DNA of 64,000 nucleotides from Dimorphilus gyrociliatus (GCA_904063045.1 CAJFCJ010000022.1:703812-767811), one strand, 5' to 3'. Shown: positions 1 through 16,003, numbered from the stretch's first letter. Made by a program: numbers and translations. Notes: generated by a model from the sequence alone, not told the origin.

Positions 1-40
1 TGCTTATAAAATTCATATCTTCTAGCATGGCGATAAAAGC
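1..40 (-). CDS. PDE2A: PDE2A exon, start of catalytic domain (cut by window edge)
   Basis: The acceptor TTTCAG is followed by codons for [13 protein letters not shown], equivalent to AILSMLQDMNFIN at the entry to the PDE2 catalytic domain. The exon continues off the left edge. Confidence 0.85.
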
Positions 41-1707
41 CTGAAATAGAGAAGAATGACGATAATTTAGAAAAGAGGGGAATGAGAGAAAGAAAGAATT
101 GCAGATTTGCAAGACAGATAGAAATTGAAAGAACAATATACAATATATACAATAAGGGGAATGCATTACTGTACGCTGTATACTCTATACTGAATACTGA
201 ATACCAAACATATGAAAGGTAGAAAATATCAATTGTACAATCAGCATAGGCTGCTTTATAGTACAAGTAATATACTTTATTCTGTCTACAGACCAGATTA
301 AGTACTCTGTACTGTATAATTTACAAAGGGTCGATTAGATAATTACTCTTCCTAGTAGGGTTTTCTCCCTTAATTAGATAACGGCACCAGAATTAATTAC
401 CATTAAACTAATTACTAATAAAATTAGATTTTAATTTTTATCTTACCATGGCCATTTCATTTTCGGAAAGAATTCTCGGTAGAAACGACAACGAATCAAG
501 TTCCGGATGAATTTCTTTCACTGAAGGATTCTGATTTCTGGTGAGTTGTTGATAATCTTCCGTACATACCTAAATGATAACGGCGATGAAGAGGCGGAAG
601 GGGAAAAAAGAGGGAATTTTAAAAATAAGACAAAATTGAGAGGCTGGCCCAAGATGAATAGATTAATAGTTGGAGCCGAGCACGTTGGTCTAAAAATAGA
701 GATAATCACCTGCATATGATAAAGCATCAACTCGTTGGATAATTGAGTTCTGTGTTGCGATTCTCTAACTTTTTTGTAGAGGATACTCTGTGTTGTCGGT
801 ATTAAAAGGGGGAAAAGAAATGTCTTTAAATACTGAATACGCCTATTATTCCCTATTGTATAGCCCAAAAGTAAAATAATGACTACTTACGTGCATTATG
901 CTTATGCAGCAATAAACGGAGAAAGCCTGGGCAATTTCAATGTCGTTAGCAGTGAAACCGGCGGCGTTGATTTTATTACATAATTGAGCTACTCCAACGA
1001 CAACGTCTGAAATATCAGTCTTGTTTATTATATACAATTCACCGTTATTCAATATGGTAATTTCTATCATACTATTTTCATCCTTAATGGGAAAGCAGAG
1101 TATATTTCTCGTTCGGAAACCCGTACTCTCATCAACGCCTCTATAGAAAAGGTCGTGTGAATAGGCATCGTCTATGTTGAGTATTTCTCCTAATTGAATA
1201 AACAAAAGGCTGGTAAAATGTTCGTTTCTAGGCTAAAAGTATCACAATGACTACCAGTCGTTGCCACGTGGCCAGCTATTCCTTGAGATGCAGGTATACG
1301 AATTTCATTGCGGCTCTCCTGTCGGTCGTTCTCTCCGCTGTCGAATACTTTGGCGACGAGTTCATCGGTTTCCTTCTCCAAAAGAAAGACCGAACATCTA
1401 AAGGAGAAATAACGAATAGTTTATCGTTTTAGACGGCGTGCAAATGCATCCATAAGAGGCTTACGACGTTAACATACTACAATCATGCACCAGCCTTGGC
1501 TTATTACTGGAAAATTTAATGTAAAAGAATTCCCTGTAGGCTAAACATAATCAGAAAAATGCATGCCGAGTCAGCACTACAACACGAGTTATAGGATCCT
1601 GTTATATCAACATTATTCTCCCCCTCTCTCCTCCTTTTATGTTTTCATAATTAACCACCATAACGATTTCTTATCGATCTATGCCTAGATTGATAATCGT
1701 CTTCTCT

Positions 1708-1755
<48 letters not shown>

Positions 1756-4700
1756 TTCGTTACCGACAAAGTCGAAAGCATTTTAAATTCATTACTGCTT
1801 ATTATAATTCCTTTAAAAAACATTATCCTCTCAACGGAGACGATTTAAGGACTCTTTACTTATAAAACTCTACCTTTTAAAGTGGCTTAATACTCGGGGA
1901 AGAAAGGAGTAAAGAGAAAAAGAATTACTTGGGTCGATTCTAATACCTCTGCACAGCACGAATCTTGTCTAATAATCGACCGATTAACACTCTTTCACTC
2001 TGAGCAAAGTGGGCGGAGCCGCCTACGTACACACGAAAAGAATAACTTTTGTATTCTCTATTATGTTTTATCGCTAGAGGGCCAACTTTTCTGAGCGTTC
2101 CGTTATGCTATTTTTCAAGCGTTATATCCTAGTCTCTTATATCTATCAAACTCTGCCCCATTTCCCGTCTCTTCCCCTTGCCTACCCCTAAAGACATAAC
2201 GCTATGAAATCCCTATAGCGTACCTTTCAGCTTTGGTAAGATTCTTTGCCTCTTGCATAATTCTTCTCAACAAAATCGTTAGGTCATCTGCAAAAGAGAA
2301 GGGTGTTTTTTTTTTAAATAGAAAGTTCATAAAAGTCGGTAGTGACGTCATGTCGTCGAAATGACATTCAAGAAAATGTTGCGATATTTTATCAATCCAA
2401 TTTTGCATAGGAAAATGCCATTTCGACAGTGAGCTATTTACCTAAATGAGTAAACAAATTTCTAGCCACCTGCAGCATTGTCTGTAAGAAAGAAACAATA
2501 AGTCTCCAAGAAAATTTTAACTAGCCAATTAGAGAGTCTACACCTGCGTCTTATTCTTCAAGAATCTCTCGTTTTGCAGCATTAACGTTGAAGTTAATAC
2601 GGACGATGTGTACTTAAAACACTGACCAATTTGTTCAACGTCTTTTTCGTTGAACTCTCCACTTCTTTTATTTATTAGACAAGCAATAGCAACCACTTCG
2701 CTTGTATCAAGAGTAAGGACGGGAGCGCATAGCATTGATTGTATTTTCCTATTACAAATCACCTCCATCTGCTCTCTAAACTCTACAGGAACGTCCATCG
2801 TGTACATAGGACGTTTTTTAGAAATCATTGAATAGAACGGCGAACTATCTACGGCGTAGCGGACTTCCGGCTTAAGGATCCTTTCTCCGACAACTTCGCA
2901 GAACCATTCCCTATCATCAGAGGAGAGTAGTAGTAGAAATCCACTTTCGGAGAAAGTCTCACGAGATAGCTGAATAAAAATTACAGTCTATAATTAATCT
3001 CACTTTTTTCGGTACTATATTTCAATGCTATGTAACGTTAGGAAGACTGGAGAGAATAAAAAAAACACCACTTGATAAACTTACGTATCTGATTACTTTA
3101 ATTTGCAGCGTGGAAGCGTCTTGATCATGCAGATCGGCTGCAACAAAATCAGTTTTATTATACGCCAGAAAATATTAATATAACAGTTTATATGCTATAT
3201 TTATATATATCTTGTCTGTCTTTTTATATAGAGTGTATATTCATCCCCTTCTCCCTGTTCCCTTACCACATAAATTTAGTATTCTATCTGCGTTGGAAGG
3301 ATGGGTATTTTTCTGCCGCCGAATTCTCTTATGACAAACAGCAATCTGTGAAAAGGAAAGAGAACACAAACTGCAAAAAGTTAATCGATATATTTTTATA
3401 AACTTTTCCCTAACTATCACTTAACCTAAGATTATTCTACTTGACATTTAGACCTTTTTCCCTTCTGCTTCTTCTTCCTACCCTTCCCCTCCATTTCGAA
3501 TAGCTATGTATCTAGCACCAGAACTATAAGACGAGTCTTATTGAAACAATCGTCACGTTCAAATGTTCAATTAGCATAGAATGGGAGAGTTCTAGTTTAA
3601 ACGACACCAATGATAATGTTTCTCTCTTTCAATATAAACAGTGTGTGTCACCGATTCCGACAATTGCCGCAAGAACGATAACGACGACGACGACGATGAT
3701 GACTCTAATTCAGATTGTTATTCTTCTTTTTACAGTAGGTACCGAGGAAAAAAATTGATTACTCGCTTGTCGAAATTCAATCAAGTAAACGGAGACGAAT
3801 AGCGAAATTAAGAGAAGGCGTCTCTTCACGTCACTATACAAAATTTTAGCCGTGAAAAATGTATCACTCATCTTATTAAGTTTTAGCAGGCATAAATGAT
3901 TCATTATCTTTTCTAAAAAATTGATTAAACTGAAGAGAAATAGAGCAAAGCTGGCTGCTGCGTTAAATAGCTCTGCCCGAAGCTACATGACTTCTATAAG
4001 TGCTATTTAGCCTTCAAAATACTATACAATGAACGTTTAATGCTTTTTCTTCTTTCTCCCGCTTTTTTCCCCATTCTCCCGTCCTTCCTCTCTTTTTCTC
4101 TTTAGCCTCTACTCTCGGCTTTCTTCTACCTTCTAGGAGAGGAGTGATAAAAGTAAGCCCTTCTCTCTCTCTCTCACTTGCTCTCTTTCTCATTCAGCTT
4201 GAAAACTTTTCAAAAACGAAATTATCAATAATCACCAAATTCGTTTGGAATGTAACGGAAAAGTAATAATATCATAGTTTAATCGAATAATGGGGTGGAT
4301 TAACACTTCTCAAGGGAAAATAAATGCACACACGCTTTCAGAGTTTGTTACTTTCCCTCTTCATATATACTTACGTGCGATACTGTCTTCCGATTGCATT
4401 CTACTATTTCCGTTACAAATGACTTTTGTAACGATTTAAGCAATTAAGATTTAAGATCACTGCTAATTAATTGTTTAACGCCCATCTTACACGCTAATCG
4501 TGTAATTTCATCATCTGTTTCTCTTTGATTTTATCAAATCAATTATCTTTTCCATAAAATAATCCGTCATAAGGTTTTTATGGGCGATTGCTCGCATTCC
4601 AAACATTCCTCGTCTTAAAAACCTTTTAGGAGGACTATAATGGACGGAACTGGAGAGTCGGTAGGTTGCCCTAGGAAGGCGGATGGACGAACGGAAGTAC

Positions 4701-7451
4701 GCTTAGATACCTATAAATTATACAAAATGTTTTCCTTTTCGTGCCTATTAGCAAGAACATACAATTGGACAATTGCGGGTTAGCAAGGCAGGCCAGAGAT
4801 TGATACGCGATTTGATTGATAGAGGATTTTGGATAAAGAAAAATGGCATAAATTTGAATGCATGAGTGAGAGAGAGAGAGAGAGAGAGAAAAGAAGTAAG
4901 GCAAAAGCGTCTTTTGTCTACGTTTTCTTGCTATTTGCAATAAACAAAGTTAACCCAATAGAAAATCGATATATCTAACTTTTTTTAATTTACAATCTCC
5001 TGGTGGGATAAAGATTCGAGTTGAACGGTTGGAATATAGAAGAAGGGCTAAAAGTTGCGCTATGAGCTACGAAATGTAAAGCCATATGAAGCTAGGCTCA
5101 TTTCCACTTAGGACTAATAGCAGTGTATATATGTATAGAAAGTAAATAATGTGCCCTTAATGAGGTGCACGACGCTAGTCCGTAACGACCCGACTAGAGT
5201 AGGGGAGGAAATTGAGTCCAGGTCTTCACCTCTCCTGAGGGGTATTCGATTATCAAGGCATGGACGTGATGAATGTCTTTTTATGTTGATAGTGAAATAG
5301 GACTAATCATTCTCCATAGCAAATGGTGTTTTGAATAAAAAATCTGTCTCGTTTTCTGTTTTTTTCTCTCTCTCTCTCTCTTTCTGTCAATCTCTCTAAC
5401 TTACTATAATATTAATATTAATAATAATATTAATAATGATATTAATAAGAACAAAAATTTTTACTATCGTTATTATTATTATTATTATTTATAGATTGAT
5501 TAATAATTGATTTAACGAGGGAAATATTCTATTGAAAAATTCCTTTTTTGTCTCACTCATCGCCTAAAACCGTTGATTATTATGTAAAGTAGTTATTTGA
5601 AGCGAAATATGTGTGTATGAAGTCGGTAAGCGACACAAGTTCCCGAAGGAAAATCACTCTTGACAGTTTGTCAATTCATAAAACACCCTTAAGGTATATT
5701 CCTATAGCACGACTGATCTGCTCAAAGACTCGAAAAACTCCTATATGCAATTTTATTGAAGCTATTCGATTGCCCATTTAGCAGTAAGTTTGATTGATTA
5801 ACCCGAGAAATTTTCCTATAATATACAATTTTTACTAACCTGTTTTTCGATAAATTCCAAATGATTTTCATCCTCTTTTGTCAGGGCATTGGAGACAAAC
5901 TGTATAAATATATCAACAATATATCAACAAATAAACAAATCAATATTATAGATATGGCAGTCGTATGTGAATAATCCAACAAAATTTAATCTCTCCCTCC
6001 TTCCCTCTCTATACCAGATTCTTAATATCTTTTCAAAGGCCTACTCGTATCTATCCGAATCTGTTAGTTTCTTTCATCTGCCATCTTAGCACGCGTCACG
6101 CGCACCTCTTTAAGAGTAATCATTTCCAGAGAAACTCGAAAGGATTTCTTTAAAATTTCCGTCGCAAGTCAAGTTTCTATGGTAACTGACAAACATCAGC
6201 CTCAATTTGCATAATTCGAAAATACGTTTATCGATAGTCGTCGTAAGAACGTTTGAAGAAAAAATTTTCCCTTAAATATCTTTCTTGCATATGCTATACA
6301 GACGTCTTTATACGGTATAAATTTACGATTAACTTACCGCTAAAACTGCAACAATTGCGTTTGTTTCTAGGCAGATTATGGGGCTGCAGTAAACTGAAAT
6401 GGACGAAAAGGTTCCGTTACTAAAAGCTGACGTATTGATAAAAACAAAAATAAAAAGAGAGGAAAGACAAAGCAACAAAGATAGAAACAAAGAAAACAAC
6501 TAAACGTAAAAAAGAGAAATGAGCAAAAAGACAAAACAAAGAAATGGCTTTTTTTTTTTGCAGTAGGAAGAAGAGTAAGGGTAATCATTTTTGTTGTTAT
6601 TGTTATCTCGATTATTCGTAGTGATAGGGAAGAAAATAGTCTCTTACCCTAAACTAATAACGAAAGAAATGAGGAGAAAAAGAGAAACGATTGGAACGGC
6701 GAAGAGAAGAGAGACGGAGAGTAAAAAATCTAATAATAAGTATATGCTGTAAAACAAAGTTCTATAGAGATTGTTGTATTTACAGTCTGCTCTAAATGCA
6801 AACTTTTTAATGGAAATACAATTAAAAAAGGCTGATTATATATACAGTATTATGCATATTGTGTATATTATGTACACTATATTATCTCTACAGAATCTAC
6901 AATTTCTTTAGTTGTTCCCTTAAAAATCATCTATATTCTTAATACGCTATATACTGTATATACATAAGGTATATAGTTATGAATAACATTTGTTTATACA
7001 AATATGGACACTTATTATAATGTTGACTTTAATAGTGATTCAATATTTACAAGGGTTACATGTATATATACTTGTTTAAATATACATAATGTATACATCC
7101 TTATTTACATTTATCGAAAATAGTATTCACCTCGCTCAATGAAATGATAAAGGAAGGAAAGAGACGAATGAATGGATGAATGAACGGTTGAATGCGTGTA
7201 TGTATGTATGTTTGTACGTTTGTCTCTTTGTCTCTTTTTATTTACTGTATAAAGGTATATACGAATAGGTGGATGGACGGACTGATAGATAGATAGATAG
7301 ATAGACAAATATATGAATAGGTGAAAGAATTCATGACAATTAAAAACATGTTGATTAAAAAGACAATGTTACTAGTTGAACAAAGTTTTATTTAACTTTT
7401 AATTACACTGTGCTTTATTAGTTTCTACGAGTGATATTCTCCCTCTCTGTG

Positions 7452-7484
<33 letters not shown>

Positions 7485-8752
7485 TGCAACTACTACATTC
7501 TTTCATTTAAGACATGTTTTTTCTGCAGATTGCACCATAATTATAGCATATTTAGAAAAAAAAAACTGATTGAAACTATGAACTATAACTGTGTTTAATT
7601 ACGTCTATAAAATAATTAGTGTTGAAATAATCCATCTACTTTTCGTCTGCATCTAACAGAGCATATTACATGTAGTATACAGTATATATACTTTATATAC
7701 AGTATACACACAATATCCATACACTAAACCATCCAATCATTCTCTTTATATTGAATATTAACTGGTTTGTTAAGGCGGTGCATTATTCTCGTAGATATTC
7801 ATAACTTATGAATCGAACATTTTACTAGTCGGCTTGTATTGACTCTTTAAGAGTTTATAAAATATACAATGCACGCCTACCTATTTTATGCTCTTCACCG
7901 TTTACACAACCCTACTTCTATATTGCAAATTCGTTATCGACATTTCTGCTGAGGTTAGATAATCTTAGCATAAACCTATAATCCCGCTATATTTTTTCAT
8001 CCTTTTCCTCTGTTTTATTGTCTTCGTCGTTATTGTCGCTACGTAATATTCTTCCTGCCTAATGTTGCTTTTTCCGTCCGCTTCTCTCTTTTCCAAGTCA
8101 ACTTATGCTTACTGAATGAAAAGTCTATTGTTTTTCTTCTCTTCTCTCCTACTCGAGTTCAGAGAATATACAATATTCGGCTTCTATTTGTTTCCTACAC
8201 ATATTTTTAAGGTTGAGAAAATTCGAATGGTCTAGTTGATTGATATCAGATCATTAAATAATCGAGTAGTGCAGCTAAGATCACATTAATAATTAAAAAT
8301 AAGAGAGGGGGTGGAAAAGGGTGGAGGGGGAAGAAATCGATAGCTCTACGCCTTTTACTATTGATAGAGTGAGGCAAAAATGTTTGATGTGTCGACAAAA
8401 AGGAAGAAAGTAGAGTTGAATTATAAAATAGAGAGAATAATAGAGCGTACTGTACGAAACCAATAAAAAACAATTTATTGGTCACCCGCTTTCTTATGGA
8501 TTTGCTAGTGAAAGACTGAAGCTGTGCAAAAACTGTGCTCTAAGATTGCGATTCTTTGCCATTAGAGCATTAGAATCGACTTGATTTATTAATTAGAATA
8601 AATTCTTCAAATTGCAATTCCCTTGAATGTCGTTCAAAAGTTCTCTTTACACTATTCATTTAGGATAAAATTCTTCCAATAATTATTCTTCATCTTCTTC
8701 GTTTATCTATCAATCAACCAATCAATCCGTATATCCGTCCATCCATCCATCC

Positions 8753-8789
<37 letters not shown>

Positions 8790-11700
8790 ACTCTCTATCT
8801 ATCTATCTATTTGTCTATATCTGGCTTTGTCTTGCTATTGCTCTTCCTCCACTTGTTTCCCTTCCTTCCTACCATTCCAAATATTTGCTCCATTCCCCAC
8901 CCCTCTCAGCTACTTTACTACAATTTTTCCCTTGGCCTTCCTCGCCGTAATTCTTTTCCCTAACCCTTTTCTCTCCGTTTTTCTCCCCTCTACCCTCTCA
9001 ACATTTCAGCTTACCCGTTAACCTTTGCTTCGACTGATTCATAGTCAAATTAGCCCGTTAAAGTGAGTATTGAACTTTTCAAAAGCGGGACATTACCGTT
9101 GATAAATTAGCTTGAGAGTCTTAATCTTTGATGTTTCCATCCGAAAGATTTATATTATCTTAAGTACAAATGTAAAACTCTGACCTCGGATAGTATCTTG
9201 GGAATTCTAACCGGGCGTTCTATTAAAAAGTCCTAATAAGGTCAAATGACTTAACTAAACGGGTGTCATACTGCATTTTTTTCCTTTCGTGCTTTTTATT
9301 TTGATGAATAGAAAAATCTCGGAAAAGAAGTCAAGTAATAAAAGCGAAATGGACGGGAAAATGAAAAGGATATTCTAGCTAGTTCTTTTCTTTTCTTTTC
9401 TCTATTCCTTTTCTATTTATCGGCGTATATCTCTTACTCTCTAACAATGATCAGCCATCAAAACATTTGATTATCGACGATCAAACAAATCCAATCACGT
9501 CTCACGATTCCTCCTACTCTGTCCCTCTTTGTCTATTTACTTCAATTAAATCAAATACAAACAAAAATTGACTCTTTTATAACAAATGATTAGGTCGCGA
9601 TTTCAAGAGTTTGCCCTGGAGCAAATCAAGTGAGAAATCATGACAAACAAGCCATGCAACTGCAAGAAATTTTGGTTCTAAACACCTGCGCCATTAGAGG
9701 GAATCGGTGGAGGGGATGAGGATAAACAAGTAAACAGAAAATGTTTATAATAAGTACAAATTTTTCACGGACGAAAATAACAATTTTTCATGCCTAATAA
9801 AAGAAATAAGAGTAAACTGCTTCTTCTAATCTCCTCTCTCTCTCTCTCTCTCTCTATTCACATTTACCCCATTTTTTCTCCCACACCTATTCCTAACCTC
9901 TTGCGCTACGTGAAATCTTGTAAAAGCCACACTACTGAATAAGAAATGGGATTCCATGAAAAAGATTAAGAGCCTTGTAAAGGAGATAAATTAACAGCAA
10001 AAGGACGACTTAAATTGTTTAAAGAAAAAAAAAACTTGTAAACGAGCGATTATCATGTTTAGGGGTCAATCTAATACAAACTAGACAAAGGGAGTAAGAT
10101 AGGAGGTCATTGCCAAATAAAGGAGCTCTTTCATAATATATAAGCTATATACTATATAGAATTTATTATATGTATATATATATATAGTATATATGTATTA
10201 CAACCTTCAAAAGATTCTGATTGCGAATGTATTTCGGTATCGGATAAAAAAGTTGAAAAGAAGCTGCGAGTATCGTGTGTAAAGCCGAAAATTAAGAACG
10301 TCCTCAACACGCTTCACTTGAAAAATAAGCGAAATAATCATTTTCTCTGTCAACTTTATCGTTGGTAAGGCGATAACCCTTGAAATTACAAACGTGTCAG
10401 CCTTCTTATAGCCTCTGTTAGAGAGTAGGGGAATAAGGAAAATAGAGGGGAAGCGGATTTCTCTTCTCACCATCGACTATTGCACAAAAAGGCGATACGA
10501 CGGAAAAAGACTAGCTGAGGGTTAACAAGAGTAGTATAAAAGTCTAAAAGGAATCTTTGAAATATTACAAACGTGTTTATCAAAGTTGGAGGGGTTAGAC
10601 TGAATCATCTTTCTAAAGAGAGAGAGAGAGAGAGTGAGAAAGTAAGGAAGACTTTAAAAGTGGAGTAGAAGAGAATATACAGTATACAAATATGGAAAAA
10701 TAATATTTTTGAAGAAAACAAACCAAATAGGAAACATGCTTTTAAAAAATTAAATATTAAACTTTGAAATATTGGTGTTTTGTGTTAAGAAACAGTTTAC
10801 ATTATAATTTTCCTTTGTTCCCCTCCTCCACAAAAACTTCTTGTATCAACAAAAAATCAATTGAAAAGAAATTAAGGGATAAATTTAAACAAATAAATAA
10901 AATACTTTTTCCTGCTTTGGATACAAAGACAGATTAGAGTGATGGAGAGTGTGTGTTTGTAGATATGTTTGCACATGTGTGCGATGGAGAGACACTGACA
11001 GAGAGAGAGAGAAAGGATGGATGAATAGATGGCTGGATAGATGAATGAATAACTATTAAAGAAAATGAGATAAATAATTGATAATAATCATAATATTAAT
11101 TACAATAATAATAAAATAACGAAAAAACAAATCAACGAATATACATTAAGTAGTCAAGGGGATTAATAAATAAATAAACAACTAAATAAATAAATAAATA
11201 TAAACACAACCTCGTTTCGCCGTCCACCGTCTCCCTCCGCTCTTCGCTGCGCAACAGCAAAATTGTGCAAAGCCCGGCAGGGCTACTGCAAACAGTACAG
11301 TAACATTTAAAAAAAAATACAAAAGACAGCAGAGAAAATTGACTAAAGCTAGTTTTTTCTTGGCTCGACTGAGCCGAAAAAAAGATGCTATTGTATCGTA
11401 AGATTTCTATATTCGAACCCTTCGCAGACATAGTTTTTGACTTGGGAAGAGGAAATATGTAAATATATATTATATATACAGTATATATATATATATTAGT
11501 TATATTCTCAGTCAGTAGATAGCAACAGTCATAAATCTCTTAACATCAACTATAAAACTTGAATAAGATAACACGAAACGTGTTGAATTCTTTCAAGTTT
11601 TTCTATTTTTTCTCTGCTTGAACATCTTTCGTATAATGTATATATAAACACACCAGTATGAGCTTTATAAATATACATATTAATATGTGTATTTATATTT

Positions 11701-13275
11701 TTCTATGCAAAAATCTATACAAGTCGGTATAGCAATACTGTATATTCAGTATTCCAATATATTACTATACGGCATATACACTCTTATGCATATACAAATA
11801 CAGTATAAAAAAAATAGCATATAGCATCATCAGTGCATCTACCTAAATGTGTGTAACCCGACTTTATTTACGTTTACGTATAAATATGTACTGTACGTTC
11901 TACAAGCTAAATATAAGCTTATATACACACCCCGGCCGCAATCCGAAGCCGACTGCAATAGACCGCAAAGAGGGTCGCTCGCCTCCAAATTACTTTTCTC
12001 CACCCGCCTGCAATCGTCCATTGCCTGTCTGCGAAAAAAAGAGACGCCGCTAGTAACGGTTGATTGGCTTCGAAACTATCAGGCAGTTGTATTGATCGCC
12101 TCTCACTCGGTTTTTTTTTCTTTTTTTTTTTTTTTGACTGGACTTTATATGATACGTTTGTTGACGCTGATAAATACACTCTTTCCCCCTCCTTTTACAA
12201 TGAAATAAGTGCAAATAAGTCAAATAAGGAACGGATAGAAAAGGAATAAGGAGATAGGGACGAAAAGGATGAGAATTGACACTAAAAATGACATCAATAT
12301 CATGCAAACTGCCTCTCTATCGTTCAATTTCGTCCTTGTCCTTACACTAAAATGTTTACCGGAAATTAAGTGAGCTACTTGATATCCACATTATTTTATT
12401 AGGGAAGTCAAAGGGTTTTATATATATATAAAAAAGAAATAACTATGTATATAGAAAAGAGGGAAAAGGAGGCTTTAATTTCTCGTAATCAATCTGTAAA
12501 CAAGCTTTTACAGAGGGTGTGAATGAAATGAAATGTAAGGGGAAAAAAAAAGAGGCAGAGTACCTTTATTCTATAGTGTGATTAATTAATAATTGAAAAT
12601 GATTTCTTTTAGGGAAGTAGGAGGTGGGAAGGAATAGTATAGCATATATAAAAAATATCTATACTGTATATTGTATATAATTGATTTAAAATGCTTCTTT
12701 CTAAAGAATGATTTACCGATTTATCATTATTTGAAAATTTGTATTAATGGATTTTTCTTTGCTTAATGATGCGTTAATTCAAGGTTTTAATTGCTAAGCA
12801 TTCGTGCTAAAATTTTCAACAAATCTGTGATCAACTTACTTTGCAATTCCAGTTGATGGGAGTGTATGTTTAAAGGCTCTATTCGATTGTAACTCTCCAA
12901 ATTCATCAGGAATTCTAACGTAAACGACGACATCACTCTGCAAAATAGCCAAACAAATATTACATTAATGATAGAAGATTGCAAAGAGTATGCGTATACT
13001 TTCTATAGACATTACACACACCTCTGTGCACACTATATACATACCTACTTTTATCTATACCTTAGCTATATATTTTGCAAATAGAATGCATTGTATAGGG
13101 AATATGATTGTTTATAGGATATAAATACAGTTGTACATTGACAGACGCCTTGGCAGACGGACAGACAAACAGCCCACCAGCAGGCTATTGATGTCTGTAC
13201 ATATATAGATAAATATAGTTGTAGAACTGCATAGATAGTATTATTAAAACAGAAAAAGAGAGAGCAGGGTGGTAT

Positions 13276-13317
<42 letters not shown>

Positions 13318-13836
13318 CCGAGAGAGGAAAAGATTGACAGGCACAGAGACCGACTTGAAGAGAGAGAGACAGAGAGAAATAAAGAAGAAAAAAAGCCCAT
13401 TGAATTAAGTTAGTTAATAAAGATATTTGTATAGATTGTCTATTTAATAGAGAACACACTCGACTAAATGGAAGTAAAATGCCTAAGAATTTGATAATTG
13501 ACAAATATTTTTGCAAAATTTCTTTTAGATTTAATAAGATTATAAAAGAAATTTTATGCCAGCATGAAAAACTGCTCCCGCTGACGAGTTTGTACTTGAA
13601 TTATTAATAAACTCGTAATTCACCGTATATAATTACCTCTGTAAGTTTATAGTAATAATCGATATAAATACTAATAATAACGCTTGAGATTACAGCCAAT
13701 AAATTAACCGTTGAATAAATCGTTTCTCGCTTCGTAAACACATTTGGTTTATTCCTATGACGCACGAAATCAGGGTCCTTTTCCAGAATATATCGGACCA
13801 AATAATTAGTTACATATTTTATATGGCTTCACAACG

Positions 13837-13876
<40 letters not shown>

Positions 13877-15959
13877 AAGCTTCTCCCCCTTTTTTCTCTC
13901 CCTCTCCTTCTCCATCTCACACGCTCTCTTTCTTTTACTTCTTTCTTCACATCTCCTTTTTTCTGCTTTTCTCTACTTCTCTCCCTCATTCTCTCTCAAT
14001 CTCCTTCGTCTTCTTCCCTCTACAACTCATTACTCTCCTTATCAATCTATCTTTGCAATAACCTTTTGGTTTAGGCGTAAAATGAAAAAAACGTCCAACT
14101 ACCTTATAAGCAATAGATGCGTCTAATTTGCAATTATTGTTCTTGACCTTCGACGTAAGTCATTACGCAAACGAAGAAAATCTAATTAGGAAGGACGCCT
14201 CGTATTTTTTTTGTCATCAAATATACTGTACAATCAAAATCTGACAAAGCAGCGTCTGTAGACGATTATAAACACCATAAGGACAAACAAAAGAGGCCAG
14301 GATTGGACAAATGTTTATGTGGATTGGTTGGCGAAATAAGAGAAATGTGAATAACTTTACTTCTCGTTTGGAAGTAGCAGAAAACAACTCTCAATTAAAA
14401 ATAGCTGAAGAAGTCGTGTGACCATATTGATTGTGCAAGAATAATAAGAGAATAGTATATTCAACTTACAAACTATTAAAGGAAATGGAATAAAGCAAAA
14501 CGAAAATTAAGGAAATATCATACTCTGTTGTTCTTAAGTTTAGTCGACAATCTTACGAAGAACCCTTTGCTAACATGATATAATACATTAATACAGCTTT
14601 CTTCTCTTCTCTTCTCTCTCCCTCTTTCAAACTCTCACTCTCTCTCCATCTATCCGTCTCTAAATCTCTAAATCTCGCTCTCTCTTTCTCTTTAAATAAC
14701 AACTCTAGTGCTTTTTTTCTATAGCTCTCTTCCTATTTCCTCCATTTAAGCATTTCCCTCTAACTACTAAATAAAAAGAGGAAAATCTATCGGCCATCTT
14801 TTAATAAATAGAACTGTACGGATAAAACATACGGTTTGAATAGATATCTAAAGGAACTGTGCTTGGGGCAATTAATTATATTTCCCTCGGGATGATTATA
14901 GGATTTAAAGTGACTGCTAGCTGCATGTTCTCCACAGAGTAGGAATGAAATCAGAGAAAATCTGGATTCCTTTACAAGAGTATGAAAATTATTGATTAGC
15001 TAGCACAAGTTAGAAATGTCGGCGAAAACATCAATGGAAAAGCTCGAGCAGATAAATCGAATAGAAATCGTACTCTTATTAGGATTGTAACTTTATTTGC
15101 AGCTGCATTCCACAGATATCTTTATTCACTTTTTTCTTCCTTTTATTATCCTACTAATTTTCTATAACAAGTTGGCCAGGGTTAGTCTTTTTTTGCTTTG
15201 AAATCAATATCTTTATATTTGATAGCTAAAAAGACTCAATCCTTTCTCCTCCTATCCACCTCTTTATTTTTCTTTCTCTCTGCTTGTCCGTCTCTGTCTC
15301 TGCCTCTACCTCAGCCTATATGTCTGATTATGACTCTCTATTTCTCAGTCTGTCTATCTGTCTAACTGTCTAACTGTCTATTTCAGTCTGTTCCTGTCTC
15401 TGTTTCTGTCTGTCTTTTTCTCTTTCTCTCACTGTTTTTGCGTGTGTTCGTCCACTTGTCCCCCATTTCAGTTCCTCTATACGCTCCGTTCCCCTTCCTC
15501 TCCAACTCATTTTCTTCCCTCACTAATCACCTGTCTATCTATTTCTATCGCTTCTTTCTCTTATATTCCTTCTCGCTCTCTAATTTTCTGCAAGACATCT
15601 TTTTTGCTCGCTTACCTTTCTAACTCATTTTTTTTCTGCCTTTGATTCGTTATGTTAAACGTTATAGATCCTTCGTCCAGTAACCGAGTCAACTGCACTA
15701 GGTTGTAATCTCACTCTCTCCATACCACTCAATCCCTAATCACCTATTTACTTATTTATGAAACAAACAGTCTACGGGATCCGGATCGATAACAAACTAT
15801 TTGCTAAACAGTCGATGATAAGCCGGAGTATCGTATATACAAAAATATATAATCGGTTGAAAAGCATATTTCAAAGTATCTATATGGAAGGATAAAACTT
15901 GGAAATAGCTTATTGTTCTCTCTCTTCATCTTACTCACTCGCTCATTCACTCACACGCT

Positions 15960-16003
<44 letters not shown>

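Larger units (their letters stand above)
6384..12839 (-). other. Large PDE2A intronic interval with one exon missing from the model
   Basis: The protein should contain about 30 further residues between the exons at 12840 and 6383. No segment gave a convincing match. The interval holds microsatellites (7452-7477, 8737-8788, 9835-9856) and several TATACAGTATA palindromes. Confidence 0.4.

Noticed and set aside
10207-10473. Minus-strand open frame behind a CTAACAG acceptor, considered for the missing PDE2A exon
   Set aside because: The phase could fit, but the translation ([17 protein letters not shown]) does not resemble the expected PDE2A segment.
13757-14074. Long Ser/Leu-rich open frame
   Set aside because: It is a translation of a pyrimidine-rich, microsatellite-derived stretch.
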